From assembly GCA_009602725.1 (NCBI GenBank), contig WELB01000231.1, positions 1 through 39,554 on the forward strand: a stretch of 39,554 bases of DNA, given 5' to 3'. This document shows positions 11,701-20,337 of this stretch, in pieces; positions within the stretch are counted from its first letter, which is position 1, and each line of letters opens with the position of its first letter. The notes below the pieces were generated by a model. It was not told the DNA's origin and did not search any database. It saw nothing but the letters and a program-made list of their open reading frames with translations. This stretch comes from Spirogloea muscicola. Its lineage: Eukaryota; Streptophyta; Zygnematophyceae; Spirogloeales; Spirogloeaceae. Position numbers and translations under genes: made by a program.

Positions 11701-12297
11701 CGGCTGGCCTTGTGCCCGGCGTAGAGGGGGCCAGGCTCATGAAGCTCGCCGCGCATGAGCAGCCGTGGTGCAGGGTCCCTGTGCAGGAATTGGGGTTTAG
11801 TGCCCGAGGCAGCAGCGGAGCGAGGCGGGCGCTCGACTCAAGCGGGGGGTAGGAGCGCGCGCGCACCGAGCGGGTGACGCACCTGGCGGGCCGAGCGGGA
11901 GGGCGTGCGCCGTCATCGTCGTCGCTGCCGTCGCCTTGCGAGCCCTCATCGCCGCTGGAGCTGGGCTGGCGGGGACCAGAGGTGTCGGGCTGGCCAGACG
12001 AGGCGCCGTGGAGCGCGCGGCGGCGGCCGAGGGATGGAGCGCCGTCGTAGAGGCCGAAGCCGAGCGCCTCAGGGTCGACGTCTGAGCGGGGCCAGGCGGG
12101 GGGTCAGGGGGCAGGCGATGGCGAGAGCGCGGAGATGGCGGCGCCAAGCCCCGAACCCATGGAGAGGGCAAGGCCAGGCAGCGCGCGAGGAGGCGAGCGG
12201 GCAGGTGACCAGGAGGGAGGGCGAGCCGGGGGGCGGGGTTGCGCATGTCCGCCAATGCGGCTGCCAGCGGGCGGCGGCCACTCGCCGCCGGCGCCAT
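8762..12297 (-). CDS. AATF: AATF / Bfr2 (Che-1, Traube domain) ribosome-biogenesis factor
   Basis: AATF/Bfr2 is a nucleolar factor of early small-subunit processome assembly. Fourteen exons fit in phase: 12297-12210, 12081-11883, 11778-11579, 11405-11270, 11007-10935, 10628-10554, 10430-10320, 10204-10132, 9988-9952, 9766-9673, 9571-9476, 9415-9247, 9170-9038, 8882-8762 (TAG). They give about 534 aa, close to human AATF (560). Landmarks in order are an N-terminal DVDPEALG block, a long Asp/Glu tract in exon 3, KGKAVAQQQ joined to ALWERVLEIRIALQK (the KGxAVxNQxxLWD...LQK core), the segment ending in AIDRWQQKVLL, FDDGDFYTHLLSEFL, then KRKVVDRRASKGRKIRY and VNFMAPE. The last two are hallmarks of the family. 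The junction of exons 3 and 4 and exon 1 are the least certain. Retrotransposon sequence begins about 60 bp upstream of the start. Confidence 0.95.
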
Positions 12298-12354
12298 GGC
12301 CGGGCTCTCGGCGGGCGGAGCAGCCAGCGGTAGTGGGGTGGAACGCAATGAGGG

Positions 12355-12490
12355 CCTGAGTGAGTGGCCAAGTACAGAGGCAAGCACATCGACAGCATGT
12401 ACACCACCTGCTGCTCAGCTCGACCCGCTCAGTAATCACGAGTCAGCACGTGGAGTTCGCTGACCGATGCCCGAACACCGGACGGAAGTG
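12355..12490 (-). mobile_element. Retrotransposon 3'-end remnant next to the AATF start
   Basis: Read on minus, the segment encodes the family terminus SELHVLTRDY-stop at about 12475-12435. It continues into the 3' UTR also seen after the copies at 12950 and 19990 (GAGCGGGTC, then GATGTGCTTGCC and GTACTTGGCC). It is extremely 5'-truncated and points toward AATF, ending about 60 bp before its ATG. It therefore occupies the AATF promoter or 5' UTR. Confidence 0.8.
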
Positions 12491-12595
12491 CGTTTGTATT
12501 AAGAGATGGAGGGCCATGTGTGGAAGGGTGGAAAGGGTGGGAGGACAGGAGGTGCAGGCCGTGCCTGCTCCTCGCCCCCGGCCTTGCTTCACCTG

Positions 12596-12735
12596 TCCAT
12601 CCTCTCTATCTATGTCTATATCTATCTCTATATCTCGACTCTGCCTGAACAATGTATTGGCTTGAATTGGCCTCCCTTTCAATTCATGCGCCCCGCGCGC
12701 CTTCTCTCTATATCTACATCTATATCTTCTTCATG
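12596..12735 (+). repeat. TATCTA-like microsatellite flanking a short dispersed module
   Basis: TCTATCTATGTCTATATC-type repeats at about 12600-12640 and 12703-12730 bracket the segment 12643-12705. That segment contains CCTGAACAATGTATTGGCTT, GGCCTCCCTTTCA and CGCGCGCCTTCTC. The same segment recurs near 15480, 17950, 18180 (minus), 27330 (minus) and 32290 (minus), so it is a dispersed repeat in its own right, probably another retrotransposon tail. Confidence 0.7.
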
Positions 12736-13060
12736 TCGGTTGGGCGCTCGGTGGCTTGAACTGCTCAACCAGCTCTTGCGTTACGCTATCTCTCGCCGAT
12801 ACCATGGGGAGCGGGTGAATTCCAATGCAGCAGGCTTGTTCGCGCAGGTGTACCGCATGCGCCTGTCCGTCTCACTGCAGAGATCCATGGCTCCTCCTTT
12901 CTGCCATCTAGTATTCAGGCATCGATTAGCGACCTTCATGTATTGACCCGTGGTTCCTGAGCGGGTCAATCTGCTGTGGGTGATGTACGTCATTAGATGT
13001 CCTTGCCTTTGTACTTGACCATTTCGGCCTTCGTTTGTTCCAGATACACGAAGCTTTCTT
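12735..13060 (+). mobile_element. Non-LTR retrotransposon C-terminal fragment plus 3' UTR
   Basis: The coding part reads LGARWLELLNQL, then RRYHGERV, then AQVYRMRLSVSLQRSMA. It then jumps, through an internal deletion near 12895, into the family terminus (RASISDLHVLTRG, stop). After the stop comes the 3' UTR shared with the 12355 and 19990 copies (GAGCGGGTCA, TTGCCTTTGTACTTG, CCTTCGTTTGTTCC). It is non-functional: only the extreme C-terminus remains and it is deleted internally. Confidence 0.85.
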
Positions 13061-13063
13061 CAT

Positions 13064-13245
13064 GGCTCGCGCGCTGCATCTGCGTGCTGGTCGTGCCTTG
13101 GCAGCAGCCTCTGGCCAGGGGACCCGCTACCAGGAGACCAGTTTCTCTGACCTGCGGCTGCTTAGCATTCCTTTGGGGTGGCCCCTCCCAGCCACCAGTC
13201 AATCTGGCCGAGCTCTCTTTCTTGCTTAGCAGGGGTTACTGAGTG
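13064..13245 (+). mobile_element. Retrotransposon C-terminus interrupted by a small insertion
   Basis: Codes for ALHLRAGRALAAASGQGTRY and then FSDLRLLS. The terminal RGY-stop is found only after a 55-bp insertion. Rejoining the two halves recreates the LLSRGY-stop ending seen uninterrupted at 31370-31394. It begins abruptly after the 3' UTR of the preceding copy, consistent with one truncated copy landing next to another. Confidence 0.85.
13168..13222 (+). mobile_element. 55-bp hairpin-tail insertion with 9-bp target-site duplication
   Basis: TGCTTAGCA occurs once in uninterrupted relatives (about 31375) but here at both 13159-13167 and 13223-13231, flanking exactly 55 bp. The insert contains the imperfect stem GGGTGG/CCAGCC and ends CTCTCTTTCT, the pyrimidine-rich 3' end shared by all tail copies. 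The direct duplication and clean join indicate a genuine retro-insertion, not recombination. Confidence 0.8.
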
Positions 13246-13289
13246 CTTCATCGCTGCTTGATTCCATGTGTGCCAGCTTTCGCACTTTC

Positions 13290-13350
13290 TCTGGCCCCTT
13301 CGACCTTTGTTCAATTTTTCTGGGCTGGCCTCTCCCAGCCACCGCCCTCT
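13290..13350 (+). repeat. Tail repeat copy (hairpin)
   Basis: CTGGCCCCTTCGACCTTTGT, then a T-rich stretch, then GGCTGG...CCAGCC at 13323-13340. The order matches the tail consensus seen at 27060, 30280 and 31460. No coding sequence is attached. Confidence 0.7.
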
Positions 13351-13439
13351 CCTGGAAGCGACTTTCTCTCCTGAAGAAGCTATGTCAGAACGGGGGGAGG
13401 ATGGACCACTCAGTAGTTACGAGTGAGGAGCCTCAAATC

Positions 13440-14482
13440 CGACAGACTAGCTGCCAAAAATCTATCCCCCTGACGAAAGCCGGAGGCCGCAGCGAGAGCA
13501 CGGCCAGCACGCATATGCAAGGCGTGGGCCATGGACAGCTGAAGGGAGACTGACAATCGCATGCGATATACCTAGGCGTACGAGCCAGCGGCGTTGAAGT
13601 CAGCCGGCTCACCGCGCCTGCGAAACACAGCGCGCCTCGCGAGCCTGACCAGCAGGTCGAGCCACTGGGACCCGAGAGTCCAGTGCACGTCCACAGCCAG
13701 GGGGACGAACTCATCTCCAGCCGGGCGGTCGGCGTGTTTGGCCGCCTTGCTGCTAGCGGCCTTCGCCGCAGCCTGGCCAGCCCGCGAGGCAGAGAGCCCC
13801 GGGTTGGAGCAGTCGACCACATCAGTGGTGAACACATCCGCAATGATGCGCGCGCCGCCGCCCGGCGTGGATGCAACCAGGTGCAGCGCGTGTGGAGTCC
13901 GTCGGTCCTCTGGAGGATTGGCATGACCGAAGCATTCTCCATTGCCATCGTGTATTCGGCCTTCTGGAAGATGCCGAACCTTGCATCGCGGAGGAGGTGG
14001 GGAGCAGCTGCACGTTCGCCTCCAGTGGCGCAGCGGAGGATATGCGCCGCCAGCTCCGCCGGGTCCGGCGACCGCTCCCCACACTCACACTGCAGCACGC
14101 CAGGCAGACAGGGCGGGGGGAGACCCAACTGACGATGGGTTGCCGTACGGAAGAGTTCATCCGGCATCCTGAGGGCATCGCAGAGGGGGAGCGTGGAGAG
14201 CCAGGCTGCCGCGCCAGGGGAGGCGGCCGACAGCAGGCGAGCGCGGCCGCGCACGTCGGTTGCAGGGAGGAGCTGCAGCGTGGCCGTGAAGGACGCCTTG
14301 TCGACTGCCGCCGTGTACCGCGCCTGCACTTGCGAGTCGGACGAGTGGGCAAGGTGTGCAAACGGGACCACGCTCTCTGCGAGGGCAGGGTGCTCCGCAA
14401 GTATCTCGTCTTGAGCTGAGCAGAGCGCCACCTGGAAAAAGCAACGAGCCGGTCGCCACCTCCGCCACAGCCTGCTGCAACA
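13440..14482 (-). pseudogene. Retrotransposon C-terminal domain, left arm of an inverted duplication
   Basis: On minus this encodes the post-RT region and nuclease-like C-terminus of a non-LTR retrotransposon. It has the knuckle CECGERSPDPAELAAHILRC, then RHLLRDAxFGI-like helices, then (after a frameshift near 13870) GGGARIIADVFTTDVVD, HADRPAGDEFVPLAVDVH and WLDLLVRLAR. The frame is broken at least once and the run to the terminus is shifted again, so it is dead. It is about 90% identical by eye to the plus-strand copy at 14541-15640 and arranged head to head with it. Confidence 0.88.
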
Positions 14483-14540
14483 TGGGCCGCCCATCATGGA
14501 GAAAGGCCTCTTCGTAGCTGCTAAGTGCTTTTAGGGCTCC

Positions 14541-15640
14541 TGTTGCAGCAGGCTGTGGTGGAGGTGGCGACCGGCTCGTTGCCTTCTCAGGTGGCGCTCC
14601 GCTCAGCTCAAGACGAGTTACTTGCGGAGCACCCTGCCCTCGCAGAGAGCGTGGTCCCCTTTGCCCACCTTGCCTACACCAAATTCGCAAGCGCAGGCGC
14701 GGTACATGGCGGCAGTCGACAAGGCGTCCTTCACGGCCACGCTGCAGCTCCTCCCTGCAACCGACGTACGCGGCCATGCTCGGTTGCTGTCGGCCGCCTC
14801 CCTGGGCGCGGCAGCCTGGCTCTCAGCGCTCCCCCTGTACGATGCCCTCAGGATGCCACAGCCACCCATCGCCTGCTGGGTCTCCCCCCGCCCTGCCTGC
14901 TTGGCGTGCTACAGTGTGAGTGTGGGGAGCGGTCGACGGACCCGGCGGAGCTGGCGGCGCATATCCTCCGCTGCGCCACTGGAGGCGAACGAACAGCTGC
15001 TCACGCCCTCCTCCGTGATGCAATGTTCGGCATCTTCCAGGAGGCCGGCTACACGGTGGCGATGGAGAACACTTCCGTTATGCCAATCCTCCAGAGGGCC
15101 GACGGACTCCACACGCGCCGTGTCGACCTGGTGGCGTCCCGCCGGGCGGCGGCGCGCGCATCATCACCGATGTGGTCACCAGTAATGTGGTCGACCGCTC
15201 CAACCCGGGGCTCTCTGCCTCGCGGGCTGGCCATGCTGCGGAGAAGGCTGCTCGCTGCAAGGCGGCCAAACACGCCGACCACCCGGCTGCAGATGAGTTC
15301 GTCCCCCTGGCTGTGGACGTGCACGGGGCTCTCGGGTCCCAGTGGCTCAACCTGCTGGCCAGGCTTGCGCGGCACGCTGTGTCCCGCAGGCGCGGTGAGC
15401 CGATCAGACTTCAACGTTGCTGGCTCGTGGGCCCAAGTCTATCGTATGAGATTGTCGGTCTCCCTTCAGCGGAAACTGGCTAGAATTGGCCTCCCTTTCA
15501 TTTCATGCGCCCCGCGCGCCTAGCCTTCAGCGGAAACTTTCCTTCAGCGGTCCATGGCCCACGCCTTGCATCTGCGGGCTGGTCGTGCTCTCGCTGCGGC
15601 CGCCGGCTTTCGTCAGGGGGATAGTTTTCCGGAGGAGAAG
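14541..15640 (+). pseudogene. Retrotransposon C-terminal domain, right arm of an inverted duplication
   Basis: Same protein region as the left arm: LAEHPALAESVVPFAHLA, CECGERSTDPAELAAHILRC, an RRVDLVAS block, VDRSNPGLSASRAGHAA, ADEFVPLAVDVHGALGSQW and ARLARHAVSRRR. Frameshifts lie near 14690, between 14830 and 14870, and near 15170. A module at 15478-15523 interrupts the YRMRLSVSLQRSMA block. The last coding part (about 15560-15630) matches AxHLRAGRALAAAAGFRQGD before the terminus is lost. It is non-functional. Confidence 0.88.
15478..15523 (+). mobile_element. 46-bp module insertion between 15-bp direct repeats
   Basis: CCTTCAGCGGAAACT is present at 15463-15477 and 15524-15538. Between them lie 46 bp containing GAATTGGCCTCCCTTTCA and CCGCGCGCCTAG, the dispersed module seen at 12643 and 17950. 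A third partial CCTTCAGCGG follows at 15541-15550, where the normal coding sequence resumes. The duplication looks like a target-site duplication, although the extra partial copy means that local slippage must be considered. Confidence 0.65.
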
Positions 15641-15715
15641 AAGGCTCGCCCATAGAGAAAGAGGGGCTGGCAAAGCCAGCCCAAAAAGAATGGACAATGT
15701 CCAAAGCCGAAGAAT
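15641..15715 (-). repeat. Tail repeat copy with perfect 8-bp stem
   Basis: Contains GCTCGCCCATAGAGAAAGAG followed by GGGCTGGC-AAA-GCCAGCCC at 15664-15682, then AAAAAGAATGGACAATGTCC. Compared with coding copies that keep their tail, this is the reverse complement of the retrotransposon 3' end, so the copy points to minus. Confidence 0.85.
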
Positions 15716-15769
15716 GAGATGCCGAGGAAGGACTCCTCTACTCTACCAATCACGACAACATACTAGGGA

Positions 15770-16115
15770 AGCTCAGTACCCGCGAGTGAGCAACATCAGG
15801 TCCGAGTAGCTCGAGGCAGGGAAGGAGGCACTCCGCCGAGACCCGGAGGCAGCGGCCAGAGCGCGTCCTGCGCGCGTGTGGACAGCGTGGGCAAGGGATC
15901 GCTGGAACGATACCGCCAAGCGCATGCGAAAGACCTGGGCGAGCGACCCGGCGGCGTTGAAGCCGGGCAGCGCCCCGGACAGACCCGACCGCCGATCAAT
16001 AGCCTGACGAGCAAGCCGCTGGAGGAGATCCAGCCAGCGGCTGCCGAAGGCCCCGTGAACATCTATCGCCAGGGCCGCGAACTCATCACCGACCGGGTGA
16101 TCGGCGTATTAGAGG
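15770..16115 (-). pseudogene. Retrotransposon C-terminal fragment, intact terminus
   Basis: On minus it reads AIDVHGAFGSRWLDLLQRLA, RQAIDRRSG, PGFNAAGSLAQVFRMRLA, SFQRSLAHAVHTRAGRALAA and ends SYSDLMLLTRGY-stop. The reading frame is open over this short stretch, but everything upstream (RT and nuclease knuckle) is missing. A tail hairpin at 16114-16134 abuts its 5' side. Confidence 0.85.
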
Positions 16116-16330
16116 GGCTGGACAAGCCAGCCCCACAAAGAATGAACAAAGTACGAGTAGGGGGCCAGGAGAAAGGGCTCGCCCATGGAGAAGAGGGGCT
16201 GGCAAAGCCAGCCCAAAAAGAATGGACAATGTCCAAAGCCAAAGAAAGAGATGCCAAAGAAGGACTCCTCTACCAAACACAACATCACACTAGGGAAGCT
16301 CAATACCCACGAGTGAGCAACAGCAGGTCA
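16110..16330 (-). repeat. Two tail repeat copies in tandem
   Basis: First copy has the stem GGGGCTGG-acaag-CCAGCCCC at 16114-16134. Second has GGGCTGGC-AAA-GCCAGCCC at 16196-16214, preceded by GGGCTCGCCCATGGAGAAGA and followed by AAAAAGAATGGACAATGTCC. Loops differ (5 and 3 nt) while the stem is kept. The stretch 16250-16330 resembles the 15715-15810 flank (CTAGGGAAGCTCA, CGAGTGAGCAACA), so a longer unit including that flank has been duplicated. Confidence 0.8.
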
Positions 16331-16437
16331 GAATAGAAGAAGAAGAAGTGGCACTCCAATGCGGTCAGAATAGCTCGATGCGGGGAAGGAGGCGCAGGGG
16401 AAGCGCCAAGGATTCCGGCAGCTAGTCTGTCGGATTA

Positions 16438-17260
16438 GAAGAAAGAGCTCGCCCATTGAGGATAGGGGCTGGAACAGCCAGCCCAAAAAAGAATGGACAA
16501 AGTACGAGAAGGGAGCCAGGGGAATCGCTAAGAAAAACAAGCACAAGAGAAAACAAAGCAATCACGAATGACTCAGTAACCCCTGCTGAGCAGCCGCAGA
16601 TCAGAGATGCTAGGGTCCTGGAAGTGGGTCCCCTGGACAGAGCCAGAGGCAGCAGCTAGGGCTCTTCCGGCACAAAGGTGCAGCGCACGGGCCATGGACC
16701 TCTGCAGCGGGACGGCCAGGCGCATGCGATACACTTGCGCCAGCGACCCAGGTGCAGGAAAGTCTACCGGCTCACCATGGAAGCGACGGGCGATCGCGTG
16801 GCGGGCGAGCTGCTTAAGTAGCTCAAGCCACCGAGCGCCCAGCGCCCCATGGGTGTCAATTGCCAACGGGAAGAACTCGTCCTCCCGCGGATGGTCGGCG
16901 TACTTGAGCTCTTTAGCCAGAGCGGCGCAGGCGACCGCATACCCAGCCTTGGTGGCACATTGGGCTGGGTGTGAGCGGTCGTATGCGTCGGTGGTCACCA
17001 TGTCCAGGAGAAGACGTGGCCCGCGGGCCTGTGGGGTGGCCACCAGGTCTACGCGACGGGCGTGGAGACTGTCGGTCCCTTTCCTGGAGCGGCATGACGC
17101 CGGATTGCTCCACTGCCACCGAGAAGCCAGCTTCCACCAGGATGCCATGCATCGCATCGCGGAGGCGGTCGTGGGCCGCTGTCCGCTCGCCGCCGTGGGC
17201 GCAGCGCCAGATCTGCATCTCCTGACCAGAGGTCACTGAGAGTCTCGTTGCTGATGTCTT
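16438..17260 (-). pseudogene. Retrotransposon C-terminus with attached 3' UTR and hairpin tail
   Basis: This copy links coding region and tail. On minus it encodes TAAHDRLRDAMHGILVEAGF, then (after frame breaks near 17060) RVDLVATPQARGPRLLLDMV, DEFFPLAIDTHGALGARWLE, AQVYRMRLAVPLQRSMA and DLRLLSRGY-stop at 16573. The 3' UTR follows on minus (16572-16438). It contains CTTAGCG, CTGGCTCCC, CGTACTTTGTCCATTC, the stem at 16466-16484 (GGGCTGG-AACAG-CCAGCCC as read on plus), then AATGGGCGAGCTC. It shows that the free tail repeats are the 3' ends of this element family. Confidence 0.88.
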
Positions 17261-17289
17261 AGTCCTTAGCACTCCGGCTTCTTCAGACC

Positions 17290-17600
17290 TGTCCATTCCT
17301 TTGGGCTGGCCTCTCCCAGCCACCAGTCAATTTGGCCGCGCTTTCTTCGTAGCTGCTTAGCGCTTAGGCCCCTCCGTCATTTAGAAAGAGCTCGACCATA
17401 GAGAAGAGGGGCTGGCAAAGCCAGCCCATAAAGAATGGACAAAGAATGGTCATCAGGCCCCTTCGAACCTTTGTGAATTCCTTTCGAGCTGGCTTTTCCC
17501 AGAAAGAAAGGAAGAGCTCGCAAGAAAGAAGAAAGGGCTCGCCCATTGAGGATATGGGCTGGAACAGCCAGCCCAAAAAAAGGAATGAACAAGGGAAGAG
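17290..17600. repeat. Cluster of three tail copies in mixed orientation
   Basis: A plus-oriented copy has GGCTGG/CCAGCC at 17304-17321 within CCTTTGGGCTGGCCTCTCCC. Two minus-oriented copies follow: GGGCTGGC-AAA-GCCAGCCC at 17409-17427 and GGGCTGG-AACAG-CCAGCCC at 17556-17574. The first and last stems differ in loop sequence and length. No coding sequence lies between them. Confidence 0.8.
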
Positions 17601-17689
17601 CTCCCAGCCCTGAGCCCTTGGGCGGGCCCTTTCTTTTCCCAGCTGGCCCGGCTGGTTGATGCGTGTCGTCGAAATCGGGGGGGCAGCTT

Positions 17690-17890
17690 GGGCCACTCCA
17701 GCAATCCGCAGGCCTTAGTTGCATATTATAGAATGCGGCTCTCGCTTAGTTTGCAGCGCTCGCAAGCATTGGCTCTTCATCAACGTGCAGGGCGCGCTCT
17801 AAGTCAGGCCTCCGGCTTTCGCGGCGGCGCTCCAGCTCCCCAAGTTAGCTTGTCAGATTTGTTTGTGCTCACCCGTGGGTACTCATGTCA
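17690..17890 (+). mobile_element. Retrotransposon C-terminal fragment, second subfamily
   Basis: Encodes AYYRMRLSLSLQRSQALALH, QRAGRALSQASGFRGG and SLSDLFVLTRGY. The stop is lost, so the frame runs on to 17927. This subfamily (SLSLQRSQAL...HQRA) matches the copies at 18285-18650 and 18630-19990, and differs from the SVSLQRSMA...HLRA subfamily. Confidence 0.8.
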
Positions 17891-17945
17891 CCTTAAGTAC
17901 CTTAGTTTAGGTCTCCGTTTTATGTAGCCTTGTTTAGTATGCACT

Positions 17946-18235
17946 AGACTCTGCCTGCACAATGTATTGGCTTGAGTTGGCCTCCCTTTCATTGCATGCG
18001 CTCCGCGCGCCTTCTCTCTTTCCCAGCAGAAAGAAAGGGCTCGCCCATAGAGAAGAGTGCCCTGGCTTGCACTTCTATCTTGCCCTGGCTGGATCTCCTC
18101 CAGCGGCTTGCCCGTCAGGCTATTGACCGGCGGCCGGGTCTGCCAGGGCAAGGGCCTTCTTCTTCTCTGCCAGGGAGAGAAGGCGCGCGGTGCGCATAAA
18201 TTTGAAAGGGAGGCCAATTCTAGCCTTACAAATGT
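17946..18235. repeat. Facing copies of the CGCGCGCC module around a short retrotransposon scrap
   Basis: A plus copy of the dispersed module (CTGCCTGCACAATGTATTGG, GGCCTCCCTTTCA,TGCGCTCCGCGCGCCTTCTC) lies at 17950-18017, and a minus copy (GAAGGCGCGC, AAAGGGAGGCCAATTC) at 18178-18224. Between them are a tail remnant (GGGCTCGCCCATAGAGAAGA) and a plus scrap coding WLDLLQRLARQAIDRR. The two modules form an imperfect inverted repeat. Confidence 0.7.
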
Positions 18236-18284
18236 CCTGGTAACTGGGTAATGAGCTGGCTAAGGGGGACACTAATATCCCCGA

Positions 18285-18650
18285 GTCAGCACATGCATAT
18301 CTGACAAGCTATACTGAGGAGCCGAACCACCACCACGGAAGCCATTAGCCTGGGCTAATGCACGACTAGCACGCTGGTGAATCGCGAGTGCTTGGGAGCG
18401 CTGCAGACTCAATGATAGCCTCATCCTATAGCATGCAATGATGGCTTGCGGGACGCTAGAATGGCTTAAGCTACCCGCCCGACTACGTCGGCGGCCATCA
18501 ACATGCAGTGCCAGGCGATGGAGGAGGGCAGACCACTTCGTTCCATAGCCGCCGTACATGTCCATGGCGCATGGGAAGAAGTGGTCGCCCCGGGGGTGGT
18601 CATTATAGTGCCTCTCCTTCTTCCGTGCGTTGGCCATCCTCACCCGCTGC
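18285..18650 (-). pseudogene. Retrotransposon C-terminal fragment, second subfamily, intact terminus
   Basis: On minus: KKERHYNDHPRGDHFFPCAM, DMYGGYGTKWSALLHRLAL, YRMRLSLSLQRSQALAIHQ, and the end YSLSDMHVLTRGY-stop at 18297-18272 or nearby. The frame is open for ~125 codons. Its 5' end meets the plus-oriented copy at about 18630-18650, so the two are head to head. Confidence 0.85.
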
Positions 18651-20100
18651 ATCGGCCAACGGGCTTGCTATCTTCAACGGACAGTTGCCCCATTAGGCAT
18701 GGTGGTGGATCTCTACAAGGAATACGATGACTCCCTTCAGCAATCCCTGGCATCCCTACTACATTCTTCATCTTTCCCCTCAGCTGCAGCTTCCCTCCAG
18801 GCCTCCCTTCCCACCCGCATGGGCGGCCTTGGCTGCCGGTCGTTGAAGCAGACGGCGCAAGCAGCTTTCCTGGGCTGCTGGCACCAGATCGCCTCTCTGC
18901 TACCCATACGCTTTCCTTGCCTCCACGACCCTGTACGCCATGTGGAGGAAGGCCTCTTCCCCTTCCAAGTGGATCTGAGGATCATCCGCGACTCAGCCAT
19001 CGGCTCTTTCCCCTCTCTCCAACCCCTTCTTACGCCATTCTCCGCCCTCGCCCAAGCTTCCGATAGACGGGCACAATCCAGACTGGTTACGGCAGTGGAA
19101 GACGAGCGCCGCAGAAGGTTGAGGAGGCTGCCAGAGATTGAGAATAATCCAAGGAGCCTGGCAAGACTTACTCCTCTAGCCGCACCTGGTGCCACGGATT
19201 GGATCACCTCTCACGCCGTCGCCAACGCCTTCAGCATCAGCTCCGAGGCCTTTCGGACTTCGCTTCAACTCTTCCTCGTCCTCCCACCTAACTGCCTGAT
19301 CGGGGTGCGGCAGTGCGAGTGCGGCTTCCGTGCAGAGGGTGCTGAGCTCGCCACTCACATGCTGAGATGCCCCACTGGGTCAGAAGTGGTGGGCATCCAC
19401 AACCTCCTCCGCGATGCCCTGGCGGGTTTGATGCGCGACGCCGGCTACCGTGCAGTCGTGGAAGTCAACGATATCATGCCTATCACCACGGACGCCCAGG
19501 GACGGAATCATCGCCGCACACTTGACATTGTGGGCGTGCAACCTGGTGGAGGACCACGGGCCCTGGTCGACGTTGTGGTAACGGAGGCGTACAAGGGACC
19601 AGCATCCACACACATCGCTGGTCACGAAGTGGGCGTTGCAGAACAAAGAAAGCTGCAGCATTACTCCGACTACCCTCAATGCGATCAGCTCCTGCCAGCG
19701 GCAATCGACGTCTTTGGTTGTCTGGGTCCTCGTTTCCACGCCCTCCTCCAAAACATTGCCAATCTAGGCTACACACGTCGTGCAGATGTGTTTCCGGTTG
19801 AGTTGGGCTTGCCAGCTGCATATCTGTCTTTCTTGCGACGACGTGTTTCGGCCTGTTTGTAGCGTGCTCAGGCTAATGCCTTGCACCAGAAAGCTGGCCG
19901 AGCTCTAGTAGGTGGCAGAAGGGCTTCGTATCTGACATCTAGTATTCGGGCATCGATTAGCGACCTTTATGTTTTGACCCGTGGTTACTGAGCGGGTCAC
20001 TTTGCTGTGGATTATGTAGGTCTTTAGATGTGCTTGCCTTTGTACTTGGCCTTTGGCCTTCGTTTGTTTCAAATACACGAAATTTTCTTCTTCCTCTCCG
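18630..20100 (+). pseudogene. Longest retrotransposon remnant: post-RT region, knuckle, nuclease-like domain, terminus and 3' UTR
   Basis: An open frame of 410 codons (18630-19862) covers the part downstream of reverse transcriptase. It has the non-LTR signature LPTRMGGLGCRSL (residues ~60-72), an Arg/Glu-rich helical linker, the knuckle CECGFRAEGAELATHMLRC (Cys229, Cys231, His243, Cys247), and LD299 followed by VD314 with KLQHY at 341. This resembles the CCHC plus PD-x(12-14)-D arrangement of restriction-like endonucleases in R2/NeSL-type elements. The RT core itself is absent. A TAG at 19860-19862 falls where related copies have Gln (SLQRSQ). In-frame coding continues past it to ISDLYVLTRGY-stop near 19988. 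The 3' UTR runs to about 20100, about 240 bp before the next gene. Confidence 0.88.
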
Positions 20101-20337
20101 CATGATGTGTCGCCCAACCTGGCACAGTCGGAAGAGCGTGCGTGTCCTTTGGGCGCCCTGTCTGCCTAGCCTTTGGCTCCGTCATGAACACCTGTATGCA
20201 TCTGGCTGGCAGTTTACAGCCGATCCTTTAATATCAGCAGCCGCATTCATTCATGTTACTCAACACACTCTGCTCCCTCGGGTTGTGCGTGCGTGTCCTC
20301 GGCCCTGCAGCTCCAAGCCGCGGCGCCCCGGGGGCCC

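Noticed and set aside
11537-11852. Leu/Pro-rich plus-strand ORFs that could look like membrane proteins
   Set aside because: They are the antisense of the acidic Glu/Asp tract in AATF exon 3.
11797-12439. Long overlapping frames on both strands upstream in AATF
   Set aside because: GC-driven open frames. Only the spliced frame gives DVDPEALG and stays in phase with later conserved exons.
13433-14497. A 354-codon minus ORF as a functional gene
   Set aside because: It is a frameshifted retrotransposon fragment. The frame leaves the conserved protein near 13870 and continues in a meaningless frame.
15641-15715. GGGCTGGCAAAGCCAGCCC plus A-run as a Rho-independent terminator
   Set aside because: The genome is eukaryotic and intron-rich, and the same unit is repeated in both orientations as a retrotransposon tail.
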